Below, in pieces: positions 50,272 to 60,979 of a stretch of DNA of 64,000 nt. The DNA is taken from the NCBI GenBank assembly GCA_943736015.1, contig OX031071.1, forward strand, positions 560,501 to 624,500. The letters are read 5' to 3'. This DNA comes from Tridacna crocea. Lineage: Eukaryota; Mollusca; Bivalvia; Cardiida; Cardiidae. Below the pieces are notes generated by a model, which ran no database searches, had not been told where the DNA came from, and saw only the letters and a list, made by a program, of their open reading frames with translations. Numbering within the stretch: position 1 is the first letter of the stretch; every line of letters begins with the position of its first letter. A program made the position numbers and the translations under genes.

Positions 50272-50448
50272 ATAATTCATCATATAGTTATGGGTACATG
50301 ACATCTACCTTTTTTAACAACCTACTTAATAATGAGGTTGACTGGTCCTTTGACATACAAAACTGATCAATAGCCAAAATTTTCTGCCAAGGTCAGCGTG
50401 ATGCTTTTCGCAGATGCACTAAGCCCCCTTTTCCCAGAACATCCCTGA
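50272..50448. mobile_element. Family 2 MITE, right part
   Basis: GAGGTTGACTGGTCCTTTGA CATAC, TGATCAATAGCCAAAATTTT, CGCAGATGCACTAAGCCCCC TTTTCCCAGAACAT. Confidence 0.6.
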
Positions 50449-50869
50449 ATGATATTTTGGTTTCATATGCAGGAGCTTGCTCACTCTTGTCATAAATGTG
50501 CCAGGAAAACGGGAGCCGTCGCATGAACATGGTCACATTTTGGAGCAATCGTAAATCACTCTATATTTATACCAATGTTAATGCCAAGATGTAAATCAAA
50601 AGCCAGAGGGAAAATTGACGAAAGTCTCATAAACTATTCTTTTTCAATTTATGCGAAATTTAACGATATAAAATCTTATTTACCCATTACACGAGTCGTC
50701 GACGTCTGAGCAGTGAGATACATGCCAATGGTTTTACAATGATTAGATGGCATTTTAGCACTCAGAAAACCTACGACAGGCTTAAAGTTTCAACTCAGGT
50801 TACGCTATGCAGTCCAAAAAAGGATAATACGTATTGGTCGATACTTGTCCCTCGGATGCTCGAAGGCAT

Positions 50870-51072
50870 AGATCATGAATGGCTTTCGAAAACATTGCGG
50901 GAAAAGGACGAAATGCTAGTGACAAACATTTTTCACCTTTTCCCACAATGTTTTCTACATGTACCTAATCAAAGACAGAAACCTCCAGTTAAGCTACATT
51001 TAATTAGTCGTCTGCAATTGCTTTTATTTGGTCTGGTAAAAAAAAAAGGCAATTTAGTAAAGATTTCATTGT
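50870..51072 (+). mobile_element. Family 1 MITE
   Basis: GGCTTTCGAAAACATTGCGG GAAAAGGACGAAATGCT, right arm CTTTTCCCACAATGTTTTCT, AGTCGTCTGCAATTGCTTTT. Confidence 0.6.
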
Positions 51073-51386
51073 AAAAAAAAAAACCTAGCCTGTGTTCCAG
51101 CCCGATCATTTTTGTTTTCTCTTTTATATTCGGACTTTACTCTGTCAAAAATACAGGGTCATTTTTTGATAAATTTACGTCCAAATGTAAAGATGGGAAA
51201 AATGATTGGACTGAAATCCTGGGAGAGTAAAAACCATACAGGTACTACAGAAAAACGGTAGATGCGGATAGAGGTAATTAGCGGATTACATTTATCGATA
51301 ATCTCCTAGCTTCTGAGATGACCCCCGCTCAAAATATCCGTACTCCGTGCTTTTATTCCTTACTCGGTGTCGGCTTGTACATCTCT

Positions 51387-51790
51387 CTTACGGCTAATTA
51401 TTGTTTTCACGAGATACTAAGCTACTAGACTTTACCACAAGACAGTTATTTATATAGATCTAATGAGGTATCTTACGGCTAATTATTGTTTTTACGACAT
51501 ATTAAGCTACTAGATTTTACCACAAGACAGTTATTTGTATAGATCTATATAAAGCCTCTTACGCCTAATTTGTGTTTTCACGACATAGAAATCTCCTAAA
51601 CTTTACCACAAGACAGTTATTTGTATAGATCTATATAAAGGCTCTAACGCCTAATTAGTGTTTTCACGACATAGAAATCTAGACTTTACCAGGTATTTGT
51701 ATAAATCTATATAAAGGCTCTTACGCCTAATTTGTGTTTTCACGACATAGTAAGCTACTAGACTTTACCACAAGACAATTATTTAACCTC
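51387..51790 (+). repeat. ~80 bp tandem array, 5 units
   Basis: The unit is CTCTTACGCCTAATTTGTGT TTTCACGACATAG, then CTACTAGACTTTACCACAAG ACAGTTATTTGTATAGATCT ATATAAAGG. Starts near 51387, 51469, 51551, 51636 and 51717; the fourth unit is shortened. Confidence 0.85.
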
Positions 51791-51945
51791 GTCTATTTAC
51801 AAAACATTTGCAGACGACACATTAAATGTAACCCACATGTAACATTTCGCAAAAAAGGGTAGCAATCATAAGAAAAGGAAAAAATAATATTTATCAGCAT
51901 TGTCTCCTTTTTCCACAATGTTTTCTAATTTAATTAGACCCCCTT
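51784..51945 (-). mobile_element. Family 1 MITE, degenerate
   Basis: TTAACCTCGTCTATTTACAA, AACATTTGCAGACGACACAT T, then core arm TTATCAGCATTGTCTCCTTT TTCCACAATGTTTTC. Confidence 0.6.
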
Positions 51946-52027
51946 TTTTTTTGGGGGGGGGGGAGGGGAGAGGTCGATTAAGTGGGGAAAATGTGAACTA
52001 TAAGACTGACGACAAGCCTAGTGCCTT

Positions 52028-52092
52028 TGTGAAAATATAGATCAAGATCACTCTAGATCAAGATCAGAGTGCACAAATAGTGTAGTCTGATT
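52028..52092. repeat. Family 3 palindrome, diverged
   Basis: AAATATAGATCAAGATCACT CTAGATCAAGATCAGAGTGC ACAAATAGTGTAGTCTGATT. Confidence 0.45.
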
Positions 52093-52426
52093 TCTTATCT
52101 TTGGTAAGCCTCTCTGACTGAAAATATTTTAATCGTAAATTTAACACGTGAAATAATAAAAATACTAATGATAATAATAATGATAATATTAATACATATA
52201 ATATAGGTAATAATAGTTGTTGTCCGGTTTCTACATGTATTTGCTTAATTAATTGTTGTGAATTTCATTTATGTTGCAGGTACTCCAAACGTTTGCTGAT
52301 ATATAAAAAAATGAAACTGGAAACAAAGAAAAAAAATGATAGTTTGTTTAAAATTTGAAAAAAATTAATAAGCTTAAGATTTATTGTTTTTCTTGACTAA
52401 AACAGATTCACGCATGACAGACTTAC

Positions 52427-52640
52427 CCAGAAACTGGCTTCTTTTCAACATTAGCAAAATGAAAAAGCTAATCAGAAATACAAGATGTATTAATCTTGTT
52501 GCAATGTAGAACAGATAACTATCCCAAAAGGCGATGTTTCTTTTCGATTGGTCGCCTCTGTGTACAGAGACGATCAAGACAAATTCGGTTGAAAGCTCTG
52601 CACAGATTGTGTGTGCAAGTTTTAACGCTAATATTTTCGC
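52427..52640 (-). CDS. Possible exon with a membrane segment
   Basis: On the minus strand an open frame runs LALKLAHTICAELSTEFVLI, VSVHRGDQSKRNIAFWDSYL, FYIATRLIHLVFLISFFILL MLKRSQFL and then meets CTGG|GTAAGT, a consensus donor at 52426-52421. The hydrophobic stretch would span a membrane once. The acceptor is uncertain (AATATTAG near 52640), and no in-frame ATG precedes the hydrophobic stretch, so it could also be chance. Confidence 0.28.
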
Positions 52641-53570
52641 AAATACAGCAAATCACCGTGGGCGTCTGTTTCTTGAGACTAGTTACAATGATTATTGCTA
52701 TTCTTCAGAAAGAATTAGAACTACATTTAGTAATTGGATAATGTAATGAAATACTGATTAAACAATAGGTACTTATCCAAATGAATAGATTATTTGACAT
52801 GTCTGATCAACATCTACACCGTTCATTCAAGTATCGAAAGACATGTATACGCAGCAGTTAACTGTTTACCTAATAAACCAGGGTTCAAATGACCTTGGGG
52901 AATATTTTGAACCAATATTCTCACGTTTTTCAAGAGTTTGCACCCTTTTAAAGTCTAATAAAATAATTTCAGCCATTTGCAAATCTTCCCATTTGACAGG
53001 TTTGAAATTGGCTGTGTGTGACAGAGTAAACACGCTGTGAAAACTATCAATTTTGACACCCCAAGAATACATGCATACTTAGAGCATTATAATAGATATA
53101 ATGTGAGAAATCTGATCTGTACCTATACTTTTCAGCATTGTTGGTCCGACGTAGCTCTACATCGAAATATGGATTATACAATACGTTACTGTTAAATACT
53201 TCGGTGTCTTTGTTCTGAGCAATCTAATATATTGTTCACTTTTGAACATATTGGCGAGTTATAACTGTTTGTTGGAATAGAAATACTTTAGAAAACGGTA
53301 AAACAGCAGTTCTGAATGTTCATCATGACAAGCAATCACAGCGGCTGCTTACTGCTTTATACACAACAACATGTTTGACATTAATATGAAGATTTACAGG
53401 CCAGACAAACGCAGGAACTTGTCCTGTAAACAAACAAACTAACAAAAAAATAGCCAACTTGATACTCCGTAATTCGAATTCAAAGATAACTTGAAATGTG
53501 AGCTACGAAACGAATAGGTAAACATTCAAAATTATTGAATGTGAATCAAATAAAATAAAAAAAATCCTAC

Positions 53571-53725
53571 CTTTGGTTGCGACTGCGGTCTCTAACTATG
53601 AATATAGTTCAGAAATTTTTCTTGAAATGTTTTGAGACAACGGTGACGATATAAGATATTGCAGTAGCGGAAACATGAAATTTTGCAAGTAACTCAGTGA
53701 GTCCTGGGAGGTGAATATATAGCAC
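53571..53725 (-). promoter_or_regulatory. TATA-like box and possible first exon
   Basis: On the minus strand GCTATATATTCACC (about 53722-53709) is followed by noncoding sequence that ends in CAACCAAAG|GTAGGA, a good donor (exon end 53571). It is placed correctly to be the start of a minus-strand transcript feeding the candidate exon at 52427-52640. Confidence 0.22.
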
Positions 53726-54105
53726 CGAGTTGCGCAATCGTAATTATCCAATCGTATTTGAGTAAACAGGTGACGTGTAAGTGTTTGGGGCGTGTTAAAC
53801 CTTTATCTTGAAAGCAGCTGATGCAGAATCTAGTATACACAGAAACATTGAAACAAATGGAGAAGTTGCCAACTGACATTCTTCATGTCCATTGCATTCC
53901 CCTTTAAGTAAGATACTTTGTATACTTTTTGTACTTTGATATTGTTACAAGCACTTTTAGATAGACAATATCTATATGGTTTCTGCATAAGAAAAATGAA
54001 GGGCACAGCCCTGACCTTTCATCGCAATTTACTGAAAATTTTACACGTGTGCAAATCTTTGTATCGGACGATCTTGTGTTTCAATGACCTTGCAGTAGTC
54101 GGGCT

Positions 54106-54262
54106 TTGAAAATATGGTGGAGCAAGGAAAAATTCATGATAACCACCACTTTCTCTAATTTCCACATCGTTTTATCTCCTTTCAAAGACAAACTTCAAGC
54201 CTTTTAAACAGTTTTTTCCGTTTAGCTTTGACTTTGTAGAATTCTAGACTTTTGTCGTCTGC
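54106..54262 (+). mobile_element. Family 1 MITE, degenerate
   Basis: TTTGAAAATATGGTGGAGCA, core remnant ATGATAACCACC, AATTTCCACATCGTTTTATC and TCTAGACTTTTGTCGTCTGC. Confidence 0.45.
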
Positions 54263-54855
54263 TTAAATCGCAAAGTAAGTGTAAATCATTTGATTACGGA
54301 CAATCAACGGTTGTGACCACCATCTTTCCTGCATGTTTGACAACATACATTGTTTGACTACGGAAAAAAATACGATTTTCAGTTTTTAGACTAGCGAAGC
54401 TAGTCTGTAGGCATCCTGATTGAGCCAGACTCAATGTAAACAAAATACCCACAGTTGTCAAATACTGCCTCTCAGAAAAATAACTTCCTATTGTTAGGAA
54501 TCTTAATTCAGTCATTATGACAACTTTGACTTAAAGTGCAGAATCTCCCAATTTGAACTTGTCCACTTTCAAAGCAATAGACTGTACACTATGTCATTGA
54601 TAAGGTACATGATGCTTGCTTATATGTAAATTAAGTGACCTATATGCAAATCAGGCTCATATCACTGATTCCTACTCCGCAGTACATAAAAGTATAAATG
54701 GATCTGAAAATGATATCCCAGGTGACTTGTAGCATATCCCACTTAGACCAACCCTCACTGGCCAGGGAACCCTTCTCATTCCTCCAGTCATTCATTATTT
54801 AGATCACTGTGAAAGCGAAACTGATATGTTAAACTGTTGTTTAACGTCTTGTACG

Positions 54856-55086
54856 TTAACCCTTTACCACACAATCCCGACTTTTCACATAAGTGGGGAA
54901 GAAGCCCTTTGAAAACAGTGCGGGAAAAGAAAGAAAAAAACGCTGGTTACAAGGATTTTCCCCTTTTCTCATGTTGTTTTCAACCCTTTTAGAATGTTTT
55001 CATCAATTTAGTCACATTTACCTTTATCGTCTGGAACAGCTTTTAATGTGGAGGGCCATAAAATGTTTCGTTTAGTAGAGAGTTAA
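54856..55086 (+). mobile_element. Family 1 MITE
   Basis: TTAACCCTTTACCACACAAT CCCGAC to TTTAGTAGAGAGTTAA. TTAA both ends, core diverged (GCTGGTTACAAGGATTTTCC). Confidence 0.75.
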
Positions 55087-55112
55087 ATAGTTGACTACTG
55101 CATCCTGTGCTG

Positions 55113-55332
55113 TTAACCCTTTATCACACAATGACAGCTTTTAACACCCCTGATGGAGAAGCCTTTTGAAAACATTGTGGGAAAAGGAGAAAACCAGCAA
55201 TTTCTCCTTTTCCCATAACGTTTTCTACCCTTTCAAAGCAAAATTGCACCATTTGAGCCGCTTTGAAATTGCCATCTGCAAATGCTTTCCATTTGGATAG
55301 GTCTATAATTTTGCTATGTGGTAACAGGTTAA
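55113..55332 (+). mobile_element. Family 1 MITE, GAGCCAC subfamily
   Basis: TTAACCCTTTATCACACAAT GAC to GCTATGTGGTAACAGGTTAA. The loop is shortened (AGAAAACCAGCAATTTCTCC). Confidence 0.8.
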
Positions 55333-55460
55333 TTAACTGCATAATCCTCAACCTGCTAAAAAAAGTTAAATGAAACATTCTGGCGGATGGTGAAAACCTG
55401 AATATAGTTATTTCAAAGCTATATTTAAAAAAAGAAATACATGTATCCCATTATCGGTTA

Positions 55461-55520
55461 GTATAGATCCAAGATCAGATTGTACAGACTGTGTAGCCTG
55501 ATCTTGTTCCAGACTGTCTG
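55461..55520. repeat. Family 3 palindrome
   Basis: TATAGATCCAAGATCAGATT GTACAGACTGTGTAGCCTGA TCTTGTTCCAGACTGTC. Confidence 0.6.
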
Positions 55521-56220
55521 TCCGCTCCTCTGTCCAGACAGACATCTTTTACAATCCTTGATGAAAATTGGTGAAACATCATTCATGTATTCCTTACGAT
55601 AGTCCACCGATAAAGATTTTTTTTTCATTTGATGCCCTGTTATCGGAAAAAGGGGCTTGGTGTATTTTTCCATTACGGACTGATATCTTTTTAACTACTG
55701 GACAAAATTTATGAAACTTCGTATTCATTTTGTTTGTCATAGGCCACAGATAATCATGTTTGTTTTATCTTTTAAAATGCATGCTATGGAAATAACTAAA
55801 AGGCCAGGTGTACATGCAAAACACAATTTAACTCTTATTTGTTTCTATCTAAAGATGTCTTTTTAGGCAGGATATTTCATTTCAACAAAATAACCTGAAG
55901 TTTTTCGTAATATTTCTTGTTTAGAGACGAAAATAGTCGGGTAAAATCAATGGAATGAACTACATTTGAATTGAACCGAATTGAATTGAACCGAATTGGA
56001 TCTAATAACCAGAATGAACCGATGGACCTGGAACGTATTCAGAAACCGAATATGACAATATTTCTTCAGTCTAGTACAAAAAAAAAATACTTTTACCATA
56101 GCCACTTACGAGTTTAAAATTCGCTAGTCTGTCAGTACTTTCAATACTTTGATTTGTAACTGTTTGCTTTTTACATTACATGACAATTCGACCCATCTTA
56201 GAAGCTTGATTATACCTGTA

Positions 56221-56362
56221 GACAGTATAGGTTCCAAATCAAAATTTACAATTTTCGGAGTCTGATTTGATCTGTATGTTTCTTAGATTTTTAGCCCAGC
56301 AGCTTAGGTTCCAAACTAGACTTTACAATCTTTGGTGTCTGATCTAGATCTGTCTTCCACAA
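56221..56362. repeat. Two family 3-like units in tandem
   Basis: GGTTCCAAATCAAAATTTAC AATTTTCGGAGTCTGATTTG ATCTGT and GGTTCCAAACTAGACTTTAC AATCTTTGGTGTCTGATCTA GATCTGT, about 76 bp apart. Confidence 0.55.
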
Positions 56363-56631
56363 ACATTTCTTTTTCCATCTTTAATATTAATGGTCAGTTA
56401 CAAGAAACCTGATATTACTGAATGGATAACAGTAGATAACATTAAGTCTCCGATGACTCGGAGAGTAAAGTGTCTTTAAATATATAAAATATGACCATAC
56501 TTCAGACTGGTCAATTTCTAGTCATTTGAAGACATTACATCTACCTATAATCTTTTCTAAAACTTAGAGCCCTATTACATATCAAAGTTTTACACAAATT
56601 AACTGTAATTCACATGACGGAGGTTGTCTTT

Positions 56632-56716
56632 GCCAGGATTGAAAACATTTTGAAAAAAGAAAAACTTCTTGTTACAAGCAGATTCCCCTTTTCCTACAAA
56701 AAAGTTAAAATACATA
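56632..56716 (-). mobile_element. Family 1 core remnant
   Basis: GGATTGAAAACATTTTGAAA AAAG, TTCTTGTTACAAGCAGATTC CCCTTTTCCTAC. Confidence 0.45.
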
Positions 56717-57314
56717 TTTTTTTTTTTAAGTCGTGTTTTGGATTGTGTGATAAACTGTTAAAGGATAACTGTACTTTACCAAGCGATAAGTGTATTTTAA
56801 GGTACATTTAATTTGTCATTTGCGGTATTAACGAGTCTAATTTTTCTCTTCTTGTAAAGACTCTGATTCAGTTTAGTACAGCATAAAATGAAAGATCGGT
56901 TAATTGGATGAGAAAAGGTCACACTGTACCTGTAATAGAGGACGGATACGGCATTTTTTTGCATAACTGAATTCTTATTTGTGAAACTGGTTTTCTCCAA
57001 TTACACTGATCACGCGATACAGTTTTTAAACCATACTGATTGTTATCCTTATATGGTGCGATTGTGTATAATCCAAGGACGTAATTCTTTTCAGGTCAAG
57101 GATGATATAAAATTATAAATATTTAACGAATTGCAGGCCTCAATATGTTTTCGGATCAAATGACGGTAAAAGTAACAATTTTGAGAAAAGAGAACATTTC
57201 TTTTCCATCATTTTACATCTTTCACAGTGTGTGTGTTTTTTTATTTACGTATATATTTCAACATAAAGCGTTTTTTTTTTTTTAATATATATAAAACCGT
57301 GAAATTCAAGTATG

Positions 57315-57366
57315 CAGGCAAAAATCAAACTGCCAGAACATGCAGTCTGATCTTAGATCTACACAT
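57315..57366. repeat. Family 3 palindrome
   Basis: AATCAAACTGCCAGAACATG CAGTCTGATCTTAGATCTAC A. Confidence 0.5.
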
Positions 57367-57466
57367 GAGATACTATTTTTATACGCAAGATATTCCAGAT
57401 GAAATACTTTTTAGAATGCAATGATTTGATTTGTTCATTTTTCTTTACTATTAAAGTACCTTTGGT

Positions 57467-57645
57467 TTGACTCTTTACTAACCGACAGTATTTTACATTT
57501 GCTCAAATAGAAAACATTTGCAAACGACAACCCAAAGATGGACGAAATGGTGAAATTTACCCTTGGTTGGGCAGGAAAACATTGTGGGGAAAGCATAAAA
57601 TGCTGATTATCAGTCGTTAAAAGTCAGGGTTGTGATCTAAAAGAA
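57467..57645 (-). mobile_element. Family 1 MITE, one core arm deleted
   Basis: TTTGACTCTTTACTAACCGA C, AAACATTTGCAAACGACAAC, AAAACATTGTGGGGAAAGCA, then directly TCGTTAAAAGTCAGGGTTGT G. Confidence 0.6.
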
Positions 57646-57770
57646 TATTTGAAAACATGATGGGATGAGAAATATTAATAATCAGAGATTACTTTTCCAA
57701 CAATGTCGTTTGCTTTTTCATTGGCAAGCTTCATCACTGAACACCATTTATTGTCTTTATTTTCTGCAAA

Positions 57771-58046
57771 GCCCCGGTAGCTGTGTCGGTAGCGTGCTAG
57801 ACTTGAGAACAGCTAGTCCTAGGGTTATTGCGACAAATCATTCCCTCCCACCGCTGATCATCTTTTCGAAGATGCTTACGTGGGAAAGCAGCCAGTGGCT
57901 TGGAAATAAAATTGTGCTGAGTATTGGCAAGAAGAGACTCCTAAAAACCATGGATAGATGTACTGGCAGCAGCGATATAACTGAAATAATGTTGAAAACG
58001 GCGTTGAATAGCAAACAACAACAGCAACAACAACAACAACAACAGC
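57771..58046 (+). mobile_element. tRNA-derived SINE, full body
   Basis: Head CCCCGGTAGCTGTGTCGGTA GCGTGCTAGACTTGAGAACA (A-box side) with a decayed B box CTAGGGTTATTGCG. Body CATTCCCTCCCACCG, TTACGTGGGAAAGCAGCCAG TGGCTTGG. Tail GATATAACTGAAATAATGTT GAAAACGGCGTTGAA, ending in (CAA)n. The (CAA)n tail creates a chance polyglutamine frame. Confidence 0.7.
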
Positions 58047-58055
58047 TGTATTTGC

Positions 58056-58150
58056 TTTGAACAAATTAAAATTTTTGTCATTTGGTAAAGAGTCAATGGT
58101 TATTTAACCCTACCAAACAACAAAAATTGTAGTCTTGCCTTATTTGGCCA
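58056..58150. mobile_element. Two family 1 end scraps
   Basis: TTTTTGTCATTTGGTAAAGA GTCAA (right end) and TTTAACCCTACCAAACAACA AAAATTG (left end) in close succession. Confidence 0.45.
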
Positions 58151-58739
58151 AGATATCGGCCTTCATTTATGATTTCTGTTTGTGTTTGGGAGTGCTGGCC
58201 CCTAGCTTAGATGGAACTGTCGGCATAAACATTAGCCGGTGGGGAACTTTCACCTCGTCACTGTTTGAAGGGAAATCCGTGGGAATAGTTGTGACTCCGT
58301 GAACTTAAATATATAACGGCGGCCTGAAGACGACTTGATTAATCAAATTTAAAATGTTCAACGTGCAGTCTTGTCTTGGATCTATACTGGCACTATCTTG
58401 TGAGTCATTGTGGCACAGAGAAAACCTTTATTTACAATGTTAAGATATTTTATCTGGAGATACCTATTTCATATATCTGTCTTTGGGTACATAATAATAT
58501 ATAAGAACAAACAAGTTATTCATAAAGCAAGCCGAGGCTTTTAATAGTGATACGTCTTCCGACTCATTCTGCTTTTAACAAAACCAGCTCTTACCAATCC
58601 ACCAAAACTGAGGCAGCTTTTCCTCTTTATTTCTTTTTATCTTTAAGGCTCGTCCAGGTAATCTGGCAACATAGATCAAGATCAAACTAAACTTAAATGA
58701 CTAAAACATAATATTTTGAAACTCAGCTTGAGTTTTGCC

Positions 58740-59450
58740 TTGTACGTTTGAGTTTAGAGGAGACCAGTATTGCATAGAAATAAGATTGTATGTTACAAGA
58801 ATGTGATTTCTGATCTTAATTTATGTCGTCAGAAAAAAAAAGGTATTTCTGCTTTTCGTTGAAAGGGTTAAACAGAGAAAGCAAGAATGGATGCCAACAA
58901 GACATTGTGTCAGGCGACCAGTATTACCCAAAGATCAGATTGTATGTTACAAGGGTGTGATATCTGATCTTGATCTATGTCGCCAGCAAAAAAGTTATTT
59001 CTGCTTTTCGCTGAAAGGGTTAACCCATTACCACACAATCCCTACTTTTGACGCCCCTGAGAAAAAAAGCCTTCTAAAAACATTGTGGGAAAAGGAGAAA
59101 ATGCTGGAAAACAGCATTTTCTCCTTTTCCCACAATGTTTTCTACCCTTCCCAAATCAAATTAAAATTTTTCAGTCACATTTACTTTGTCGTCTGCAAAT
59201 GCTTTCAATTTGGACCAGTCAATAAATTTGTTATTTGGTAAAGAGTTAAACAGAGAAAGCAAGAATGGATATCAACAAGACATTGCACCAGACAACCAAA
59301 ATACACAAAGATCAAATTGTATGTTACATGAATGTGATGTCTGATCTCTATCAATGTCATCAGCAAGAAAAAGTTATTTCTTTTTTTCGCCGAAAGGGTT
59401 AAACAGAGAAAGCAAGACATTGCATCAGACAAACAAAAGGCACAAAAGTA
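58740..59450 (+). repeat. ~152 bp tandem array with family 3 core
   Basis: Units contain GGGTTAAACAGAGAAAGCAA G, CAACAAGACATTG, AGATCA(A/G)ATTGTATGTTACA, TGTGATNTCTGATCT and GTTATTTCTGCTTTTCGCTG AAA. Unit joints are at 58866, 59020/59249 (with a MITE between) and 59398. Confidence 0.8.
59020..59249 (+). mobile_element. Family 1 MITE at the TTAA of a repeat unit
   Basis: TTAA at both ends (59020-59023 and 59246-59249). The neighbouring empty sites at 58866 and 59398 read GAAAGGGTTAAACAGAGAAA, so removal of the insert plus one TTAA restores the unit exactly. Confidence 0.9.
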
Positions 59451-60049
59451 ACACTTAAGTCCTAAAAGATAAATAGAAAAGTGGCGTTAAGCCCCAATAC
59501 AACCAACCAACAGAAAGTTGAAATATCTTGTATTGTTTTAAGTACAAGATGAATGTTTTAAAGAAATGACCAATATATGATGGTGAAAGGAAACGTGGAG
59601 AAATCAGCAAAAATACAGTATTTAATGAATAAATAAATTCACAATTTATTGCTGCATATATAAGTTTACAGGTATTAAGTAAAGCATCAGTTGACCAACT
59701 TTAAATTTAGAAATCCCCGCTTTATTTTCTGTCATATATATGTGCCGCGTGATCTTCACAAAAAAGCAGGAATTCAGTCAAACATTATATAAGTCGGTTA
59801 CAGCAAATGAAACATTATCTGCTTAAAAACATATCCGTCTGCTTTTCAGGGAATAGTGATATTTTATCTCCATTATATTTGTGTTTTCCTTCAAAAAACA
59901 TAGACAGTCAGGACACGATTCAGAGCACTTTAGCAATGGGTGAAAGTTCAGATCAGACTTTCTAATGATTAAGCTGTCTGTTTTTCTATCTCTCTGTGAT
60001 CAGTTTCTACATGCTACAAATAAATTATACCAGAAAGATCATCAATTAG

Positions 60050-60176
60050 CTGTAGATCTATAACTGAATCTTGAGGTAGACTGGTCCTTTGACATGCGTT
60101 AACTTGACTTATAGCAAAGAGCTTGATCCCGGACTGCGCAGGCTGATATAGATCGACACTTTGTGCAGCTGCTTTA
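60050..60176. mobile_element. Family 2 MITE, right part
   Basis: GTAGATCTATAACTG, GAGGTAGACTGGTCCTTTGA CAT, ACTGCGCAGGCTGATATAGA TCGACACTTTGTGCAGCTGC. It stops at TTTAA where the next family 1 copy begins. Confidence 0.6.
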
Positions 60177-60350
60177 ACTCTAACATTTTAGACTAGTCAA
60201 AAATTCAAAACATTTGTAGACAAAATCATAAAGGTGACTCAAAAATTGTAACTTGTTTTGGGAAGTGTAGAAAACATTGTTGGCGAAGTGAAAAAAAAAT
60301 ATTGCTCAGCAGCATTTTGTCTTTTTCCCAAAATGTTTTTATTAACTAAA
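60174..60350 (-). mobile_element. Family 1 MITE in family 2 TTAA site
   Basis: TTAACTCTAACATTTTAGAC TAG, ACATTTGTAGACAAAATC, core TTGCTCAGCAGCATTTTGTC TTTTTCCC. The outer right end is lost. Confidence 0.6.
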
Positions 60351-60460
60351 CGAAATGCAATTTTGAAACTGCGTTAGTCAGATTAACTCTGTAGAACCTG
60401 TAGAGTCCCCTTGGTATTTAACATACACAGACTTTCTGGTAAAATAAAATAAAGACCATG

Positions 60461-60816
60461 TACGGAATCCTGTTTCCGCCATCCACTTTTCGACCTACGA
60501 GGAACTCGAAAAGTGGAAATTAGGCTCTCTAACTTCCACTTTTCTAGCAAAAAAGTTACCTCGAAAAGTCGAAAAGTTGAAGTTTTTGACCTGATAATTG
60601 TCATAAAACTTTCCACTTTTTTGACCCCAGGTTTGTCTAGAAAAGTAGAAATTAGGACGCACTAACTTCCACTTTTCGCCTTACTAATGCTAGGTCGAAA
60701 AGTAGAAAAGTGGAAGTTTTTCACATGACAATTGTCAATAAAACTTCCACTTTTCGACCTAAAAAAGACAAGGTCGAAAAGTTGAAAAGTTGAAAAGACG
60801 GAAACAGGATTCCGTA
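60461..60816. mobile_element. 356 bp multi-hairpin element with 6 bp duplication
   Basis: TACGGAATCCTGTTTCCG and CGGAAACAGGATTCCGTA are terminal inverted repeats; ACCATG is duplicated outside (60455-60460 and 60817-60822). The interior alternates CTTCCACTTTTCGACCT and AGGTCGAAAAGTGGAAGTT in both orientations about ten times, giving many possible stems. Confidence 0.75.
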
Positions 60817-60979
60817 ACCATGTGTGTGCAGCGACCGATTATTGCTCTGCTGCCAAAGTACAAGTGGAAACCAGGAAACACATCAATAAATAAGCTGTGG
60901 CGGTGGTATAACCCAAAAACTGCTGAACTAATCAGTCAAATTAATGAATTTTGGGGCTTAACCCTAAAACTAAGTTAAC

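Noticed and set aside
57665..58060. Polyglutamine protein of 131 codons
   Set aside because: The glutamines are the (CAA/CAG)n tail of a SINE, and the frame starts in a MITE scrap and crosses the SINE body.
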